NCBI GenBank assembly: GCA_023432805.1 | Contig: JAEYUG010000052.1 | Span: 49,284 to 113,283, forward strand | Length of the DNA: 64,000 nt | Direction: 5' to 3' | Origin: Bacteroidota bacterium | GTDB taxonomy: Bacteria; Bacteroidota; Ignavibacteria; SZUA-365 | The notes under the pieces: generated by a model | The model's database searches: none | What the model was told of the DNA's origin: nothing | Seen by the model: only the letters and a program-made list of their open reading frames with translations | In this document: one piece after another, positions 1 to 8,270 of the stretch | Numbering within the stretch: position 1 is the stretch's first letter | Layout of the letters: every line of letters begins with the position of its first letter | Made by a program: the position numbers and the translations under genes

Positions 1-551
1 AGCAGAAGAATCAGTGCCACGAGTCCCGGCACGAAGAAATTGGCGCTGCGCATGTCGGGATTGTAGAACACCCGAGGCTCCATCGAGATGATGGCAGGGG
101 CACGGCCGTTGAGTCGCTGGTTGTAGAGCCGCAGTACCTGGGAGGCGTAGTTGTTGATGAAGGTGCCGACATTCGAATCGCTGGCATCGATCAGCAACTG
201 GACCGGGACGGTTCGATCGGTGTGGATCCGTTCGGCGAAGTCGCGCGGGACGACGATCACCAAGGTCGCCTCGCGTCTGCTGAACAGCGCTGGAACATCC
301 GCCCGCGTGACGGCGATCGGTAGTCGGAGAAAAAACCCGTTGTCTTCGAAGGTGCCGATGAGTTCGCGGCTTTCCGGCGTGGCACTCTCATCGATCACCG
401 CGAACCGGATGTTGCGCATGTCCATTGTGATGGCGTATCCGTAGAGGACGATCATCATGATGGGCATGAGCACGATGATCAGCAGCGTGCGCCAGTCGCG
501 GACGATGTGGATGAATTCCTTGCGCACGATTGCGCGGATGCGTCGCAGCAT
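1..551 (-). CDS. ABC-2 type transporter permease, N-terminal part (cut by window edge)
   Basis: Reading leftwards from ATG at 551 the frame stays open to the window edge (about 183 residues). It starts with a basic segment, MLRRIRAIVRKEF, a hydrophobic helix (LLIIVLMPIMMIVLYGYAI), then a long soluble stretch with the features of an ABC-2 permease extracytoplasmic domain, and reaches the next membrane segment near the edge. Its start lies 1 nt after the stop of the upstream ATPase gene, so it is part of the efflux operon. By family and context it is a YbhS/YbhR-like membrane subunit of a drug or small-molecule exporter. The C-terminal half and any second permease lie outside the window. Confidence 0.85.
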   Translation of the reverse strand, partial: MLRRIRAIVRKEFIHIVRDWRTLLIIVLMPIMMIVLYGYAITMDMRNIRFAVIDESATPESRELIGTFEDNGFFLRLPIAVTRADVPALFSRREATLVIVVPRDFAERIHTDRTVPVQLLIDASDSNVGTFINNYASQVLRLYNQRLNGRAPAIISMEPRVFYNPDMRSANFFVPGLVALILL

Positions 552-552
552 G

Positions 553-1308
553 TCAGCCTCCGATCAGCGCGATGAACACATCCTGCATGCTCGCACGCCC
601 ATGCTTCTCCTTGAGGGCACGCGGCCCTCCCATTTCGATGATGCGACCCTGATGCATGATCGACACGCGCGTGCAGTACTCGGCTTCGTCCATGTAATGT
701 GTGGTGACGAAAACTGTCGTGCCACGTGCTGCAAGATCGTAGATGATGCGCCAGAATCGTCGTCGGGAAATGGGATCGACGCCGCCGGTCGGCTCGTCGA
801 GGAAGATGATGGAGGGATCATGCAGCAGGGCAGTCCCAAGCGCGAGCCGCTGCTTCCATCCCAGCGGAAGTGATCCGGTGACGGCACTTCGCTGGTTGCC
901 GAGGTCGAGGGTCTCAAACAGTTCATCGGTCTTGCGACGGATCGTTGTGCGGTCGAGTCCGTAGACGCCGCCATAGAACTCGATGTTCTGCGCGACGGTG
1001 AGATCTTCGTACAGAGAGAAACGCTGGCTCATGTACCCGATGCGTCGCTTGATGGCCGCGGCCTCTGTGCGGATGCTGTAGCCGGCAACGGTGGCTTCCC
1101 CCGAGGTGGGAGGCAGCAGACCGCAGAGCATGCGGATGGCGGTCGTTTTCCCGGCGCCATTGGCGCCGAGGAATCCGAAGATTTCCCCTGGCTGGACATC
1201 GAGCGTGATGTCGTCCACTGCGGTGAAGGACCCGAAGCGTCGCGTCAGGTGCGAAACGTGGACGGCGGAATCCCGGGGTGGAGGGACCGGGCGCGGATCA
1301 GGAGTCAC
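553..1308 (-). CDS. ABC transporter ATP-binding protein (like the C-terminal half of YbhF)
   Basis: A 251-residue single nucleotide-binding domain. Walker A is GANGAGKTT at residues 48-56, the Q-loop Gln is near 95, Walker B is IIFLDE near 167-172 and the H-switch lies in FVTTHYMDE. The signature loop reads LPLGWKQR rather than LSGGQ, a variant I associate with the C-terminal ATPase half of YbhF. The start is GTG, overlapping the upstream ATPase gene by 11 nt, which implies coupled translation. It probably forms a heterodimer with that neighbour to power the permease(s) at the left edge. Export substrate cannot be read from sequence. Confidence 0.9.
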   Translation of the reverse strand: MTPDPRPVPPPRDSAVHVSHLTRRFGSFTAVDDITLDVQPGEIFGFLGANGAGKTTAIRMLCGLLPPTSGEATVAGYSIRTEAAAIKRRIGYMSQRFSLYEDLTVAQNIEFYGGVYGLDRTTIRRKTDELFETLDLGNQRSAVTGSLPLGWKQRLALGTALLHDPSIIFLDEPTGGVDPISRRRFWRIIYDLAARGTTVFVTTHYMDEAEYCTRVSIMHQGRIIEMGGPRALKEKHGRASMQDVFIALIGG

Positions 1309-2281
1309 GACGGGCTCCGATCAGGTGGATGAAGACATCCTCGAGTGTGGCGTCGATCTGTTCGACGTCGATGCTGCGGCCGAAGGCCTTTTGTGCAGCA
1401 CAGCGGACGTCTTCGAGTGTTGTCGCGGCCTCGGCCGTGATGTGGAGGCTCTCGCCGAAGCTGTGCACGCCGAGGATTCGGGGATCGGTGGCGGTGAGAT
1501 CGGTGACGCCGCGCAAGACAAGATCGGGATCATGAACGGCGAAGACGGGAAGCGCGAAGTTGCGTGCAAGGAGTACGGGGTCTCCCTCGGCAAGAGCACG
1601 ACCTTCGTGCATGACGAGTACGCGATCGCAACGCAGGGCTTCGTCCATGTACGGGGTGGAGACGATGATGGTGACACCGTCTGCAGTGAGCTCGCGGAGG
1701 ATGGTCCAGAATTCGTTGCGGGATACGGGGTCGACGCCGGTCGTGGGCTCGTCGAGGACGAGCAGTTCCGGGTCGTGGATGAGCGTACACGAAAGTGCCA
1801 GCTTCTGTTTCATGCCACCGGAGAGGCGTCCCGCGAGCCGTTGTGCGAAGGGCTCGAGCCGGCTGAAGGTGTACAGGCGCTGCTTGCGCGATGCCACTTC
1901 CGTGGCAGGCACGCCGAACAGGTCCGCGAAGAAGGTGAGATTCTGATCGACGCTGAGATCGGGGTAGAGGGAGAAGCGCTGCGGCATGTACCCGACGACG
2001 CTGCGGATTGCTGTCACGCCGCGAAGCACATCCTGACCGCAGACGTTGATCACGCCGTTGTCGGGACGCAGCAGTGTGACGAGGGTGCGCATGGTGGTGG
2101 TCTTTCCTGCACCATCGGGTCCGATCAGTCCGTAGAGCGTCCCTCGTTCAACTGTGAAGCTGAGCGAGCGCACGGCGGGTGTCTCTCCGTAGGATTTCGA
2201 GAAATCCTCCACGTGCACAGCGGCATGTGCTGACGTGTCCGCAACGGATGCGTCGACGTACGTCGCGCGCTGTCGCATCAT
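1298..2281 (-). CDS. ABC transporter ATP-binding protein (like the N-terminal half of YbhF)
   Basis: 327 residues from ATG at 2281. This start is chosen over an in-frame ATG at 2437 because it gives an ATGA overlap with the hlyD-like stop and removes an atypical basic leader. Walker A is GPDGAGKTT at about 54-62; the signature is a canonical LSGGMKQK and Walker B is LLVLDEPTTG. A C-terminal extension of about 80 residues follows the ATPase core, as in the N-terminal half of YbhF. In E. coli the two halves are one polypeptide; here they are separate overlapping genes. Inner-membrane associated, energising efflux. Confidence 0.9.
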   Translation of the reverse strand: MMRQRATYVDASVADTSAHAAVHVEDFSKSYGETPAVRSLSFTVERGTLYGLIGPDGAGKTTTMRTLVTLLRPDNGVINVCGQDVLRGVTAIRSVVGYMPQRFSLYPDLSVDQNLTFFADLFGVPATEVASRKQRLYTFSRLEPFAQRLAGRLSGGMKQKLALSCTLIHDPELLVLDEPTTGVDPVSRNEFWTILRELTADGVTIIVSTPYMDEALRCDRVLVMHEGRALAEGDPVLLARNFALPVFAVHDPDLVLRGVTDLTATDPRILGVHSFGESLHITAEAATTLEDVRCAAQKAFGRSIDVEQIDATLEDVFIHLIGARRDS

Positions 2282-3231
2282 TGCTTCACTCCGCGCGCGA
2301 CGACGGTCACAGGCATTCCGATCTTCAGCAGTCCGTCGGCATTCGGTACCGTGACCTTGGCCGGGAACACCAGGCTCGTGCGGGTCTCCTCGGTGAGGAT
2401 GGTCTTCGGGGTGAATTCCGCTTTGTCTGAGATCCATGTGAGCGTGCCGTGCAGCGGCTTCCCCTCGGTGCCATCGACGAGCACGTCGACGTCCATGCCG
2501 ATGCGGAAGGCGGGCAGGTAGGTTTCCTCGAGATACACCTTTGTGTACATCACGCGCAGGTCGGCGATGTCGCAGACGGGACTCCCGACACCGAGCAGTT
2601 CACCTACGTCGGCGTAGCGCACGAGCACCGTGCCGTCGATCGGGGCGAGGATCGAGGCGTCGCGACGCTGGGTGCCGAGCACACGGGCTCCGGCCTGCAC
2701 CTGCGCGCGTCTGCTGACGAGAGCCGCGGCCTGTGCTCGCAGGGCTGCGATCTGCGCGTCGGCAGCATCCTTCTGAGCGCGCAGGTCGTCAACGGATTGC
2801 TGCGTAGCCGCGTTCTCCGCAAGCAATGCGGTCAGACGGGACAGACGCTGCGCGACATTGTCGCGGGAGACCGTCGCTGCACGTATCTGGGCGTCGAGCG
2901 ATTGTGCCTGATGCGAGATCTCGTCCATTGTCGCATCGGACTGTGAGATCTGATGATCGAGGCGTTCGGTGTTGACAACGAGGAGGACAGAATCGCGGGT
3001 CACCATGCTCCCTTCATCGAAAGAGAGCTGCGTGACGAGTCCGGGTACCTGTGCGCTCACGCGCACGGTGGTCGCCTCCATGATGCCGGAGAGTTTCAGA
3101 TCGGTATCATTCGACGACGAACAGCCTGCGGCCAGGGTGACGAGGAACAGGAAGGGGAGGATGCGGGATGTCATCGAAGGCTCCATGCGATGCGCATTCA
3201 TGCAGTATCTGAGGTTCAGTTGGGAAGTCAT
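2278..3231 (-). CDS. HlyD/YbhG-family periplasmic adaptor, probable lipoprotein
   Basis: A 317-residue membrane fusion protein linking the inner-membrane ABC exporter to the TolC-like channel. After a hydrophobic segment comes a lipobox, LAAGC, then a biotinyl-lipoyl-like half, a long Ala/Gln-rich coiled coil (about residues 85-190), the second lipoyl half (SILAPIDGTVLVRYADVGE) and a beta-barrel part. The ATG at 3231 overlaps the tolC-like stop (ATGA), arguing for translational coupling, but ATG at 3174 (MTSRILPFLFLV) gives a much more typical lipoprotein signal; both starts stay open. Member of the six-gene efflux operon. Confidence 0.88.
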   Translation of the reverse strand: MTSQLNLRYCMNAHRMEPSMTSRILPFLFLVTLAAGCSSSNDTDLKLSGIMEATTVRVSAQVPGLVTQLSFDEGSMVTRDSVLLVVNTERLDHQISQSDATMDEISHQAQSLDAQIRAATVSRDNVAQRLSRLTALLAENAATQQSVDDLRAQKDAADAQIAALRAQAAALVSRRAQVQAGARVLGTQRRDASILAPIDGTVLVRYADVGELLGVGSPVCDIADLRVMYTKVYLEETYLPAFRIGMDVDVLVDGTEGKPLHGTLTWISDKAEFTPKTILTEETRTSLVFPAKVTVPNADGLLKIGMPVTVVARGVKQ

Positions 3232-4580
3232 CGCACAGCTCCGACCGCAGCTGCCAGCTCGGTCTGCTTGATGACGTATTCGATGCGTGTCTGCTCGCGA
3301 CGCAGCAGCGCGGTTGTCAGCGCGGTTTCCGCGTCGACGAGGTCTGTCGTTGTCGCCATGCCTTCACGAAGGCGCGCTTGCGTTTGTGCAAGTCGCTCCT
3401 CTTCGAGCCGGATGTTCTGCTCGAGCATGGCCAGTGTGACGCGCCTGACGACCACGTCTTCACGAGCGATACCGATGGCGGTGCGGATCTGCGCCCGTAG
3501 CTGCCGCGTGCGTGCATCGGTCTTTCTCGTTTCCAGATCCGCGCGTTCGATCTGCGCTCTGTCACCTCCCCAGTTCCAGAGATTCCATTCGAAACGAACC
3601 GCGGCGGTGTAATAATCCATCCAGTCATTGCGCAACTGATCGACCCCAGGCCTCCCGTACTTCCATGCTGCCGTCGCTGCGATCGTCGGGAACAGGGAGC
3701 CACGGGCCATGTCCGCGCCGTGCTCGCTTGCGACACGCTGTGCGTTGAGCGCCCGGAGTTCCGAACGGGAATCCATGGCCATCGCCACGAGGGATTCCTC
3801 GGATTGCTGTTCGAGTCCCACCTGCATGCCCTCGAATGCGGCGACATCGAAACGCGATGCGCTTCCCGAAAGTTGCATCAGCATCAGGATTGCGCGTTCG
3901 TAGCTTCCCGCAGCAACAGCGCGGTCAACGTCGAGCTGAGCAATGCGTGTTGCGAGCTGCAGTGTATCGAGGGGGAGCGCCTGTCCCTGTGCGACCAGGC
4001 GGCCCCGATGCACGAGCAGTTCGCGAAGCATCTGCTGCTGGGTTCCGAGGATTGCACTGCTGGTTCGCGCAAGCTGCGCGAGGCGATAGTGCTGTTCGAC
4101 GAGTGTGCGAATGTCGGAAATGGTGGCCGCCAGCACGTGTTCGGAGGCGATGCGCTGCTGTTCCTGCATGCCGACTGCGTGCTGGAGCCTGAACCCCGAG
4201 AACAGCGGCATCGACGCAGAGAGCGCCGCCTCGTATACGTTGCCGTCGCCGAAGGACATGGTGCGACTGAACAGTCCGGGAATTGCGAGTGTGATCTGCC
4301 CGACCTCGCTCACGTGTGCGTACGACGCGGTCAGATCGAGTCGAGGCAAACGTGCGGCCTTCGCTGTTTCCTCACCTCTGCGTTGCTGTTCGACCGTCAA
4401 CCGCTGCTGCTCGATCGCCTCGTGATGCTGGACGGCGTGATCGAGGAGCATGTCGAGCGTGCGTACGTCGCGCTGTTGTGCGTGGACCGTGCTCCCGCAT
4501 GCAATGGCGATCAGTAGCATGCACATCGAGGTGCGCATACCTCGAACATAGTAGTGTGGGAAGGATCGCTGCATGTTCAT
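3228..4580 (-). CDS. TolC-family outer-membrane efflux protein
   Basis: 450 residues with a signal peptide (MCMLLIAIACGSTVHAQ after a basic N-terminus). Two long helical repeats typical of OEP/TolC proteins are recognisable, with Ala/Gln/Arg-rich heptads through the chain and the conserved C-terminal segment TTTDLVDAETALTTALLRREQTRIEYV. Family members trimerise into an outer-membrane channel with a periplasmic tunnel. Start ATG at 4580 overlaps the TetR gene stop by 4 nt and its stop overlaps the adaptor start by 4 nt, so the three genes are translated as a unit. Confidence 0.92.
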   Translation of the reverse strand: MNMQRSFPHYYVRGMRTSMCMLLIAIACGSTVHAQQRDVRTLDMLLDHAVQHHEAIEQQRLTVEQQRRGEETAKAARLPRLDLTASYAHVSEVGQITLAIPGLFSRTMSFGDGNVYEAALSASMPLFSGFRLQHAVGMQEQQRIASEHVLAATISDIRTLVEQHYRLAQLARTSSAILGTQQQMLRELLVHRGRLVAQGQALPLDTLQLATRIAQLDVDRAVAAGSYERAILMLMQLSGSASRFDVAAFEGMQVGLEQQSEESLVAMAMDSRSELRALNAQRVASEHGADMARGSLFPTIAATAAWKYGRPGVDQLRNDWMDYYTAAVRFEWNLWNWGGDRAQIERADLETRKTDARTRQLRAQIRTAIGIAREDVVVRRVTLAMLEQNIRLEEERLAQTQARLREGMATTTDLVDAETALTTALLRREQTRIEYVIKQTELAAAVGAVR

Positions 4581-5221
4581 GATGTCCTCCGAACTGCGAG
4601 GCCGTTGTAGATGATGTCGAAGACGTGCTGTTTGCGCTGCTCGATCAGTTCGTCCCGTCGCGTCTCCATTTCCGGGAAGATGGCCGACATGATCGGAAAG
4701 GAGAGAAAGAAGAAGACGCAGGAGCCCACAATGGTGATCAGGGTCTGCAGCGGATCGATGGGATGGATCTCACCATCCTGTTGCGCGCGGATAAGCGACT
4801 GGAGAAGGAGGTTCGGCGGATTGCCTGGATCAGCCTGAACGGCATCTGTCATTTTTTGTCTGAAGACCGGTGCTCCCATGCTGACTTCATGGAGCACGAA
4901 ACGAACAAGGGTTGCATGCTCCCGGAGCATGTCGATATACTTGGAGACAAATACGCGGAGCACGACCTCGAATCTGTCATTCGGTTCCAGAGCCTCGGTG
5001 ATCATGGTGAAGAACTTTCGCATGATGTAGGAAAATACTTCCTCGTAAAGCTTGTCCTTCGATCGGAAATAATAGTGCACCAGTGCCTTGTTGATGCCTG
5101 CGGCATCGGCGATGTCCTGCATCCTTGCTCCTTCGCGGCCGTGCTCGGCAAACACGGACAGAGCAGCCGCGAAGATCTTCTCCTCGGTTTCAGTCAGCTG
5201 TGCATATCGATGTTGATCCAT
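4577..5221 (-). CDS. TetR/AcrR-family transcriptional regulator of the efflux operon
   Basis: 214 residues. The N-terminal helix-turn-helix is clear at about residues 14-62 (QDIADAAGINKALVHYYF followed by SKDKLYEEVF). The C-terminal ligand domain is diverse as usual and contains a hydrophobic segment (VGSCVFFFLSFPIMSAIF). It is the first gene of the operon and overlaps the tolC-like gene by ATGA. A perfect 7-bp inverted repeat stands immediately in front of its start codon, so autorepression that also controls the pump is likely. The arrangement parallels CecR (YbiH), the TetR-type regulator of E. coli ybhGFSR; the inducer is unknown. Confidence 0.93.
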   Translation of the reverse strand: MDQHRYAQLTETEEKIFAAALSVFAEHGREGARMQDIADAAGINKALVHYYFRSKDKLYEEVFSYIMRKFFTMITEALEPNDRFEVVLRVFVSKYIDMLREHATLVRFVLHEVSMGAPVFRQKMTDAVQADPGNPPNLLLQSLIRAQQDGEIHPIDPLQTLITIVGSCVFFFLSFPIMSAIFPEMETRRDELIEQRKQHVFDIIYNGLAVRRTS

Positions 5222-5223
5222 TG

Positions 5224-5243
5224 GTTTAACTGTATGGTTAAAC
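5224..5243. promoter_or_regulatory. Probable TetR operator (7-6-7 inverted repeat)
   Basis: GTTTAAC at 5224-5230 and its exact reverse complement GTTAAAC at 5237-5243 are separated by six bases. Size and symmetry match TetR-family operators. It lies 2 bp upstream of the regulator's ATG (5221), overlapping where a ribosome-binding site would be; no Shine-Dalgarno sequence is visible there. Confidence 0.7.
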
Positions 5244-5336
5244 TATGGAGATAAACTTAAGGGGGAATGTTGCGAAAGTCAAGAGAAATGTCGGCACCAT
5301 GCCATATTTTTCCGTTCGAACTATCGGAAGCCTCCC

Positions 5337-5852
5337 ATGCCATGTCCAATTCGTCTCGTCCTGCTTGTTGTTGTCCTCGTTGGTACCCACGCCCACACAT
5401 CCGTGAAGGCACAATCACATGCCGCCGATGATCCCATGCTGCGATCACTCGTCGGGTCGTGGACGGGTACCTGCACGATAGGTGAGCGAACGCATCCCAG
5501 TGATGCAACGTATGCGTGGACCCTCGGTGGTGCGTTTCTCGAAGGAACGCTGAGTGTCTGGCGCGATGGGTCCCGTCGTAGCATGCTATTCGAACGCCGG
5601 GAACTGCTGCGCGCTGCGGGGGAGGGGCTCATCGCCGTCCATCTGTTCGACAGCAGGGAATATGCCGCATGGGGCGAGCTCTCCGGATCCGGTACATCGC
5701 ATGCACTGGCGCTGGACTGCTCCGACGGACGGCGTATCGCGGGACTCTTCACGTGGAGGGCCGCCGATGCGTTCGACTGCACGCTGACCATGTCTGGCGA
5801 CCGTGCGGACGAGATCGAGGTGACGACGATCACTCTCAGGAGGAGACCGTGA
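5337..5852 (+). CDS. Secreted hypothetical protein
   Basis: 171 residues with a signal peptide (LVLLVVVLVGTHAHTSVKAQ). The mature part holds a small beta-rich domain beginning LVGSWTGTC, with alternating strands and a Ser/Gly-rich middle, reminiscent of lipocalin-like DUF1579-type domains, though I cannot assign it firmly. Its TGA overlaps the GTG start of the membrane methyltransferase gene, so the two form a small operon diverging from the efflux operon. Function unknown; extracytoplasmic location follows from the signal peptide. Confidence 0.75.
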   Translation: MPCPIRLVLLVVVLVGTHAHTSVKAQSHAADDPMLRSLVGSWTGTCTIGERTHPSDATYAWTLGGAFLEGTLSVWRDGSRRSMLFERRELLRAAGEGLIAVHLFDSREYAAWGELSGSGTSHALALDCSDGRRIAGLFTWRAADAFDCTLTMSGDRADEIEVTTITLRRRP

Positions 5853-6322
5853 GTCCCCTGCTCACGCTCGTCGCGGTTCTCATGTTCCAGGCCGGCATCT
5901 CCCGCACCGTGCTGCTGCCTGCTGAATGGTTCGCACCGCCCCTTTCGCTCGTCTGGTGGCTTCCGCTGGGGGGGGCGGCAATGCTCTTCGTGCTCGGGGC
6001 GCGTGCGTTCGACCTGTGGGTGTTTCTGGGCCTCTCGCAGCTGCGCGCCCGAAAGGACGCATCCCCAGGCACTCTGGTATTGCGGGGTGTACTGCGGCAC
6101 GTACGGCATCCCTGGTACTCGGCCACGATTCTGTTGATGTGCGCGTGGATCGACGGGACCGACGTTTCACTCGTGATGCGTCTGGTGCTTGTCGCCTATA
6201 CAATTGTGGGGACGCTGCTCGAGGAGCGAAAGCTTGTGTCCGAGTTTCCCGATGCGTATCCCCGCTACCAGCGCGAAGTGCCCATGCTGCTGCCACGCCT
6301 GCGTCCCGTCAGGGACATTTGA
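5849..6322 (+). CDS. ICMT/PEMT-family integral membrane methyltransferase
   Basis: 157 residues from GTG at 5849, chosen because a strong AGGAGG lies 6-11 nt upstream and because it overlaps the previous stop (GTGA); a longer in-frame reading lacks these. Four hydrophobic segments are visible. The C-terminal half has the isoprenylcysteine carboxyl methyltransferase/phospholipid methyltransferase signature: LRHVRHPWYSATILL, then LEERKLVSEFPDAYPRYQ and VPMLLPR. These residues bind S-adenosylmethionine in the family. Substrate (a lipid or prenylated compound) is not determinable. It ends 1 bp from the convergent cytochrome gene, with no terminator between. Confidence 0.8.
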   Translation: MSPLLTLVAVLMFQAGISRTVLLPAEWFAPPLSLVWWLPLGGAAMLFVLGARAFDLWVFLGLSQLRARKDASPGTLVLRGVLRHVRHPWYSATILLMCAWIDGTDVSLVMRLVLVAYTIVGTLLEERKLVSEFPDAYPRYQREVPMLLPRLRPVRDI

Positions 6323-6323
6323 A

Positions 6324-6749
6324 TCATGCGCCGCCGAGCAGGTAGGCGACAAGCGCCTGCATGTCGGTGTCGGACATGCGCCATCGCGGCATCGGATGAT
6401 GCAACCGCCTGCCCGACGATGTGATGCCGTCGACAAGCACGCGCCGCAGGGTTGCTGCGTTATAGGGCAGGCGTCGTCCGGGAATCTCAACTGCGAGTCG
6501 TTCGGGTGTGATGTCGGGTGCCACGTAAGGACCGAATTCCGGTATCGGGCTCCGGAGTCCTCTTCTGTCCTCCCCATGGCATGACGCGCATGCGAGCACG
6601 CGCGCGGGATCTATCAGTCCGGACCGATCGACGATCGCCTCGACAGGTGCACCGTCGGATCCGATGCCTTCCACATAGATGCGTTCGCCCGCATCCTGCG
6701 TGCCGCATCCCGCCAGAAGTACGGTGCACGCTGTGATGATGATGCGCAT
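6324..6749 (-). CDS. Monohaem cytochrome c lipoprotein
   Basis: 141 residues from ATG at 6749 (upstream in-frame ATGs give an implausible leader). A short lipoprotein signal ends LLAGC with Cys15. One haem site, CASCH, is at 54-58, and a likely Met axial ligand lies in HPMPRW near the C-terminus, followed by MSDTDMQALVAYL, the usual closing helix of class I cytochromes c. It is the last gene of the long minus-strand run that starts with the kynurenine genes, 64 nt after the rRNA methyltransferase, so co-transcription is possible but a functional link to tryptophan catabolism is not evident. Confidence 0.85.
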   Translation of the reverse strand: MRIIITACTVLLAGCGTQDAGERIYVEGIGSDGAPVEAIVDRSGLIDPARVLACASCHGEDRRGLRSPIPEFGPYVAPDITPERLAVEIPGRRLPYNAATLRRVLVDGITSSGRRLHHPMPRWRMSDTDMQALVAYLLGGA

Positions 6750-6813
6750 GGCGCGAAGGTGGCGGAATGGCAGCAGCATGATCATGCAGGCGGGATGGTG
6801 GGAAGCGTGGATT

Positions 6814-8232
6814 TCAGCGGAACCGTTGCATGCGAGCAATGAAGAATCCATCAGTGCCATGTGTGGAGGGGGAGAGTGTAAGATGCCAGGTGTCTGCTGC
6901 GAGGCCCGGAATGCAGACACCAGAGCGGGCAAACGCGGGCCCGAGCGGGGAAGCCTCGAAATCCGCATGTGCGTTCAGAAACCAGCCGACCACATCCTCG
7001 TTTTCGTCGGGAAGCAGCGAACAGGTTGCGTAGACGAGTGTGCCGCCGGGCCGGACATGGATGGCGTTCGCGGCAAGCAGGTTGCGTTGCCGTGCGGCAA
7101 ACTTGTCGAGGGCCTTCGGTGTCAGGCGATACAACACTGTAGGTGTACGCCGTGCGGTGCCGGTTCCCGAGCAGGGGGCATCCACGAGCACGGCGTCGAA
7201 ATCCTCATGCGATTGCACGGCGTCGCGGTCCGACCGAACCACGCGCGTGCGGATCGAATGCAAGCCGCTTCGCGCTGCGCGTGCCGCGAGTGACCGAAGT
7301 CGCACCGGCTCGACATCCGTGGCGAGAATCGAACCCGCATCTCCCTGCAGATCGGCAAGGTGCATCGTCTTCCCACCCGCACCGGCACAGGCATCGAGAA
7401 TGTGCCATGTGGATTCCGGTGCGAGCGCCAGCGCCGCGAGTTGACTCGCTTCGTCCTGGATGTCGATGTCACCGTCGGTGTAGACAGGCAGATCCGTCAC
7501 ACGTGCGCGCGTGGAGAGAAGGAGCCCTGCTGGAACCAGCACGCTGGGCCCGGCATCAACCCCAGCTTCACGCAGCCTGATACGCACGTCCTCGCGCGAC
7601 ATGCGCATGGAGTTCACTCGCAGCACCGGCAACGCCGGTTGCATCAGCGCGCGCGCGAGCGCGTGCACCTCCGCGGCCGTGCGCGGATGGACGTCCGATG
7701 TCAGCAGCCGCTCCAGAATCCACTGCGGCGTGCCGGTACGCCGGGCAAGCGCAGATGCAACATCCCGCGCAGCGGCATCCTGCCTGCGAAGCATCAAATC
7801 TACATCGGCATCGATGCTGTCGAAGGATGTGCGCACGGCAGTGAACCAGCGCGCCACGGCCTGCTCATGAACGGCCAGCACGATGCCGCACGCCTCCTGC
7901 AGCACCTCGGCACACGGCACTTCCATGACCAGATCCGCCCGAGCGGGGAGCGCGAGCGCGCTGACCATTGCCAGCCGCGCGTCGAAGGCAGGTGCGTCCG
8001 GCACCGCACTGCGCGCCCGCTCCACGCACGCATCCAGAAGAGTCGACGCGCGGAGTGCCGAGAACGCGAGTCCGGAGACGATGCGCTTGTCCTCACGATC
8101 AAGGGATTTCTTCCCGTGAAGAAAAGCCGATGCGAGCTGGGCTGGATTCTGCGGCGACTTGCGCAGGATGCGGAACAATTCCGCGGCGTGGCCGATGAGC
8201 GTGGCACAGTGCCGCGCGGATGCGGAGTGCAT
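6814..8232 (-). CDS. RsmB/NOP-family rRNA (cytosine-C5) methyltransferase
   Basis: 472 residues from ATG at 8232; the longer open frame upstream is low-complexity shadow sequence. The N-terminal ~140 residues are helical and NusB-like, the rest is a SAM-dependent RNA m5C methyltransferase with motif I LDACAGAGGKTMHLA, motif IV VDAPCSGTGTARR and motif VI VYATCSLLPDENED; the two Cys of PC and TC are the release and catalytic residues. RsmB itself modifies C967 of 16S rRNA, but I do not assign orthology firmly. It lies 38 nt downstream of kynA, so a housekeeping enzyme appears appended to a catabolic operon. Confidence 0.88.
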   Translation of the reverse strand: MHSASARHCATLIGHAAELFRILRKSPQNPAQLASAFLHGKKSLDREDKRIVSGLAFSALRASTLLDACVERARSAVPDAPAFDARLAMVSALALPARADLVMEVPCAEVLQEACGIVLAVHEQAVARWFTAVRTSFDSIDADVDLMLRRQDAAARDVASALARRTGTPQWILERLLTSDVHPRTAAEVHALARALMQPALPVLRVNSMRMSREDVRIRLREAGVDAGPSVLVPAGLLLSTRARVTDLPVYTDGDIDIQDEASQLAALALAPESTWHILDACAGAGGKTMHLADLQGDAGSILATDVEPVRLRSLAARAARSGLHSIRTRVVRSDRDAVQSHEDFDAVLVDAPCSGTGTARRTPTVLYRLTPKALDKFAARQRNLLAANAIHVRPGGTLVYATCSLLPDENEDVVGWFLNAHADFEASPLGPAFARSGVCIPGLAADTWHLTLSPSTHGTDGFFIARMQRFR

Positions 8233-8270
8233 GATCCGGACGAGGTGCGTGGGAGGGTTGTGGGGAAGTC

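Noticed and set aside
1091..2233. 380-residue plus-strand open frame across the two ABC ATPase genes
   Set aside because: Antisense of conserved ATPase motifs, no independent evidence.
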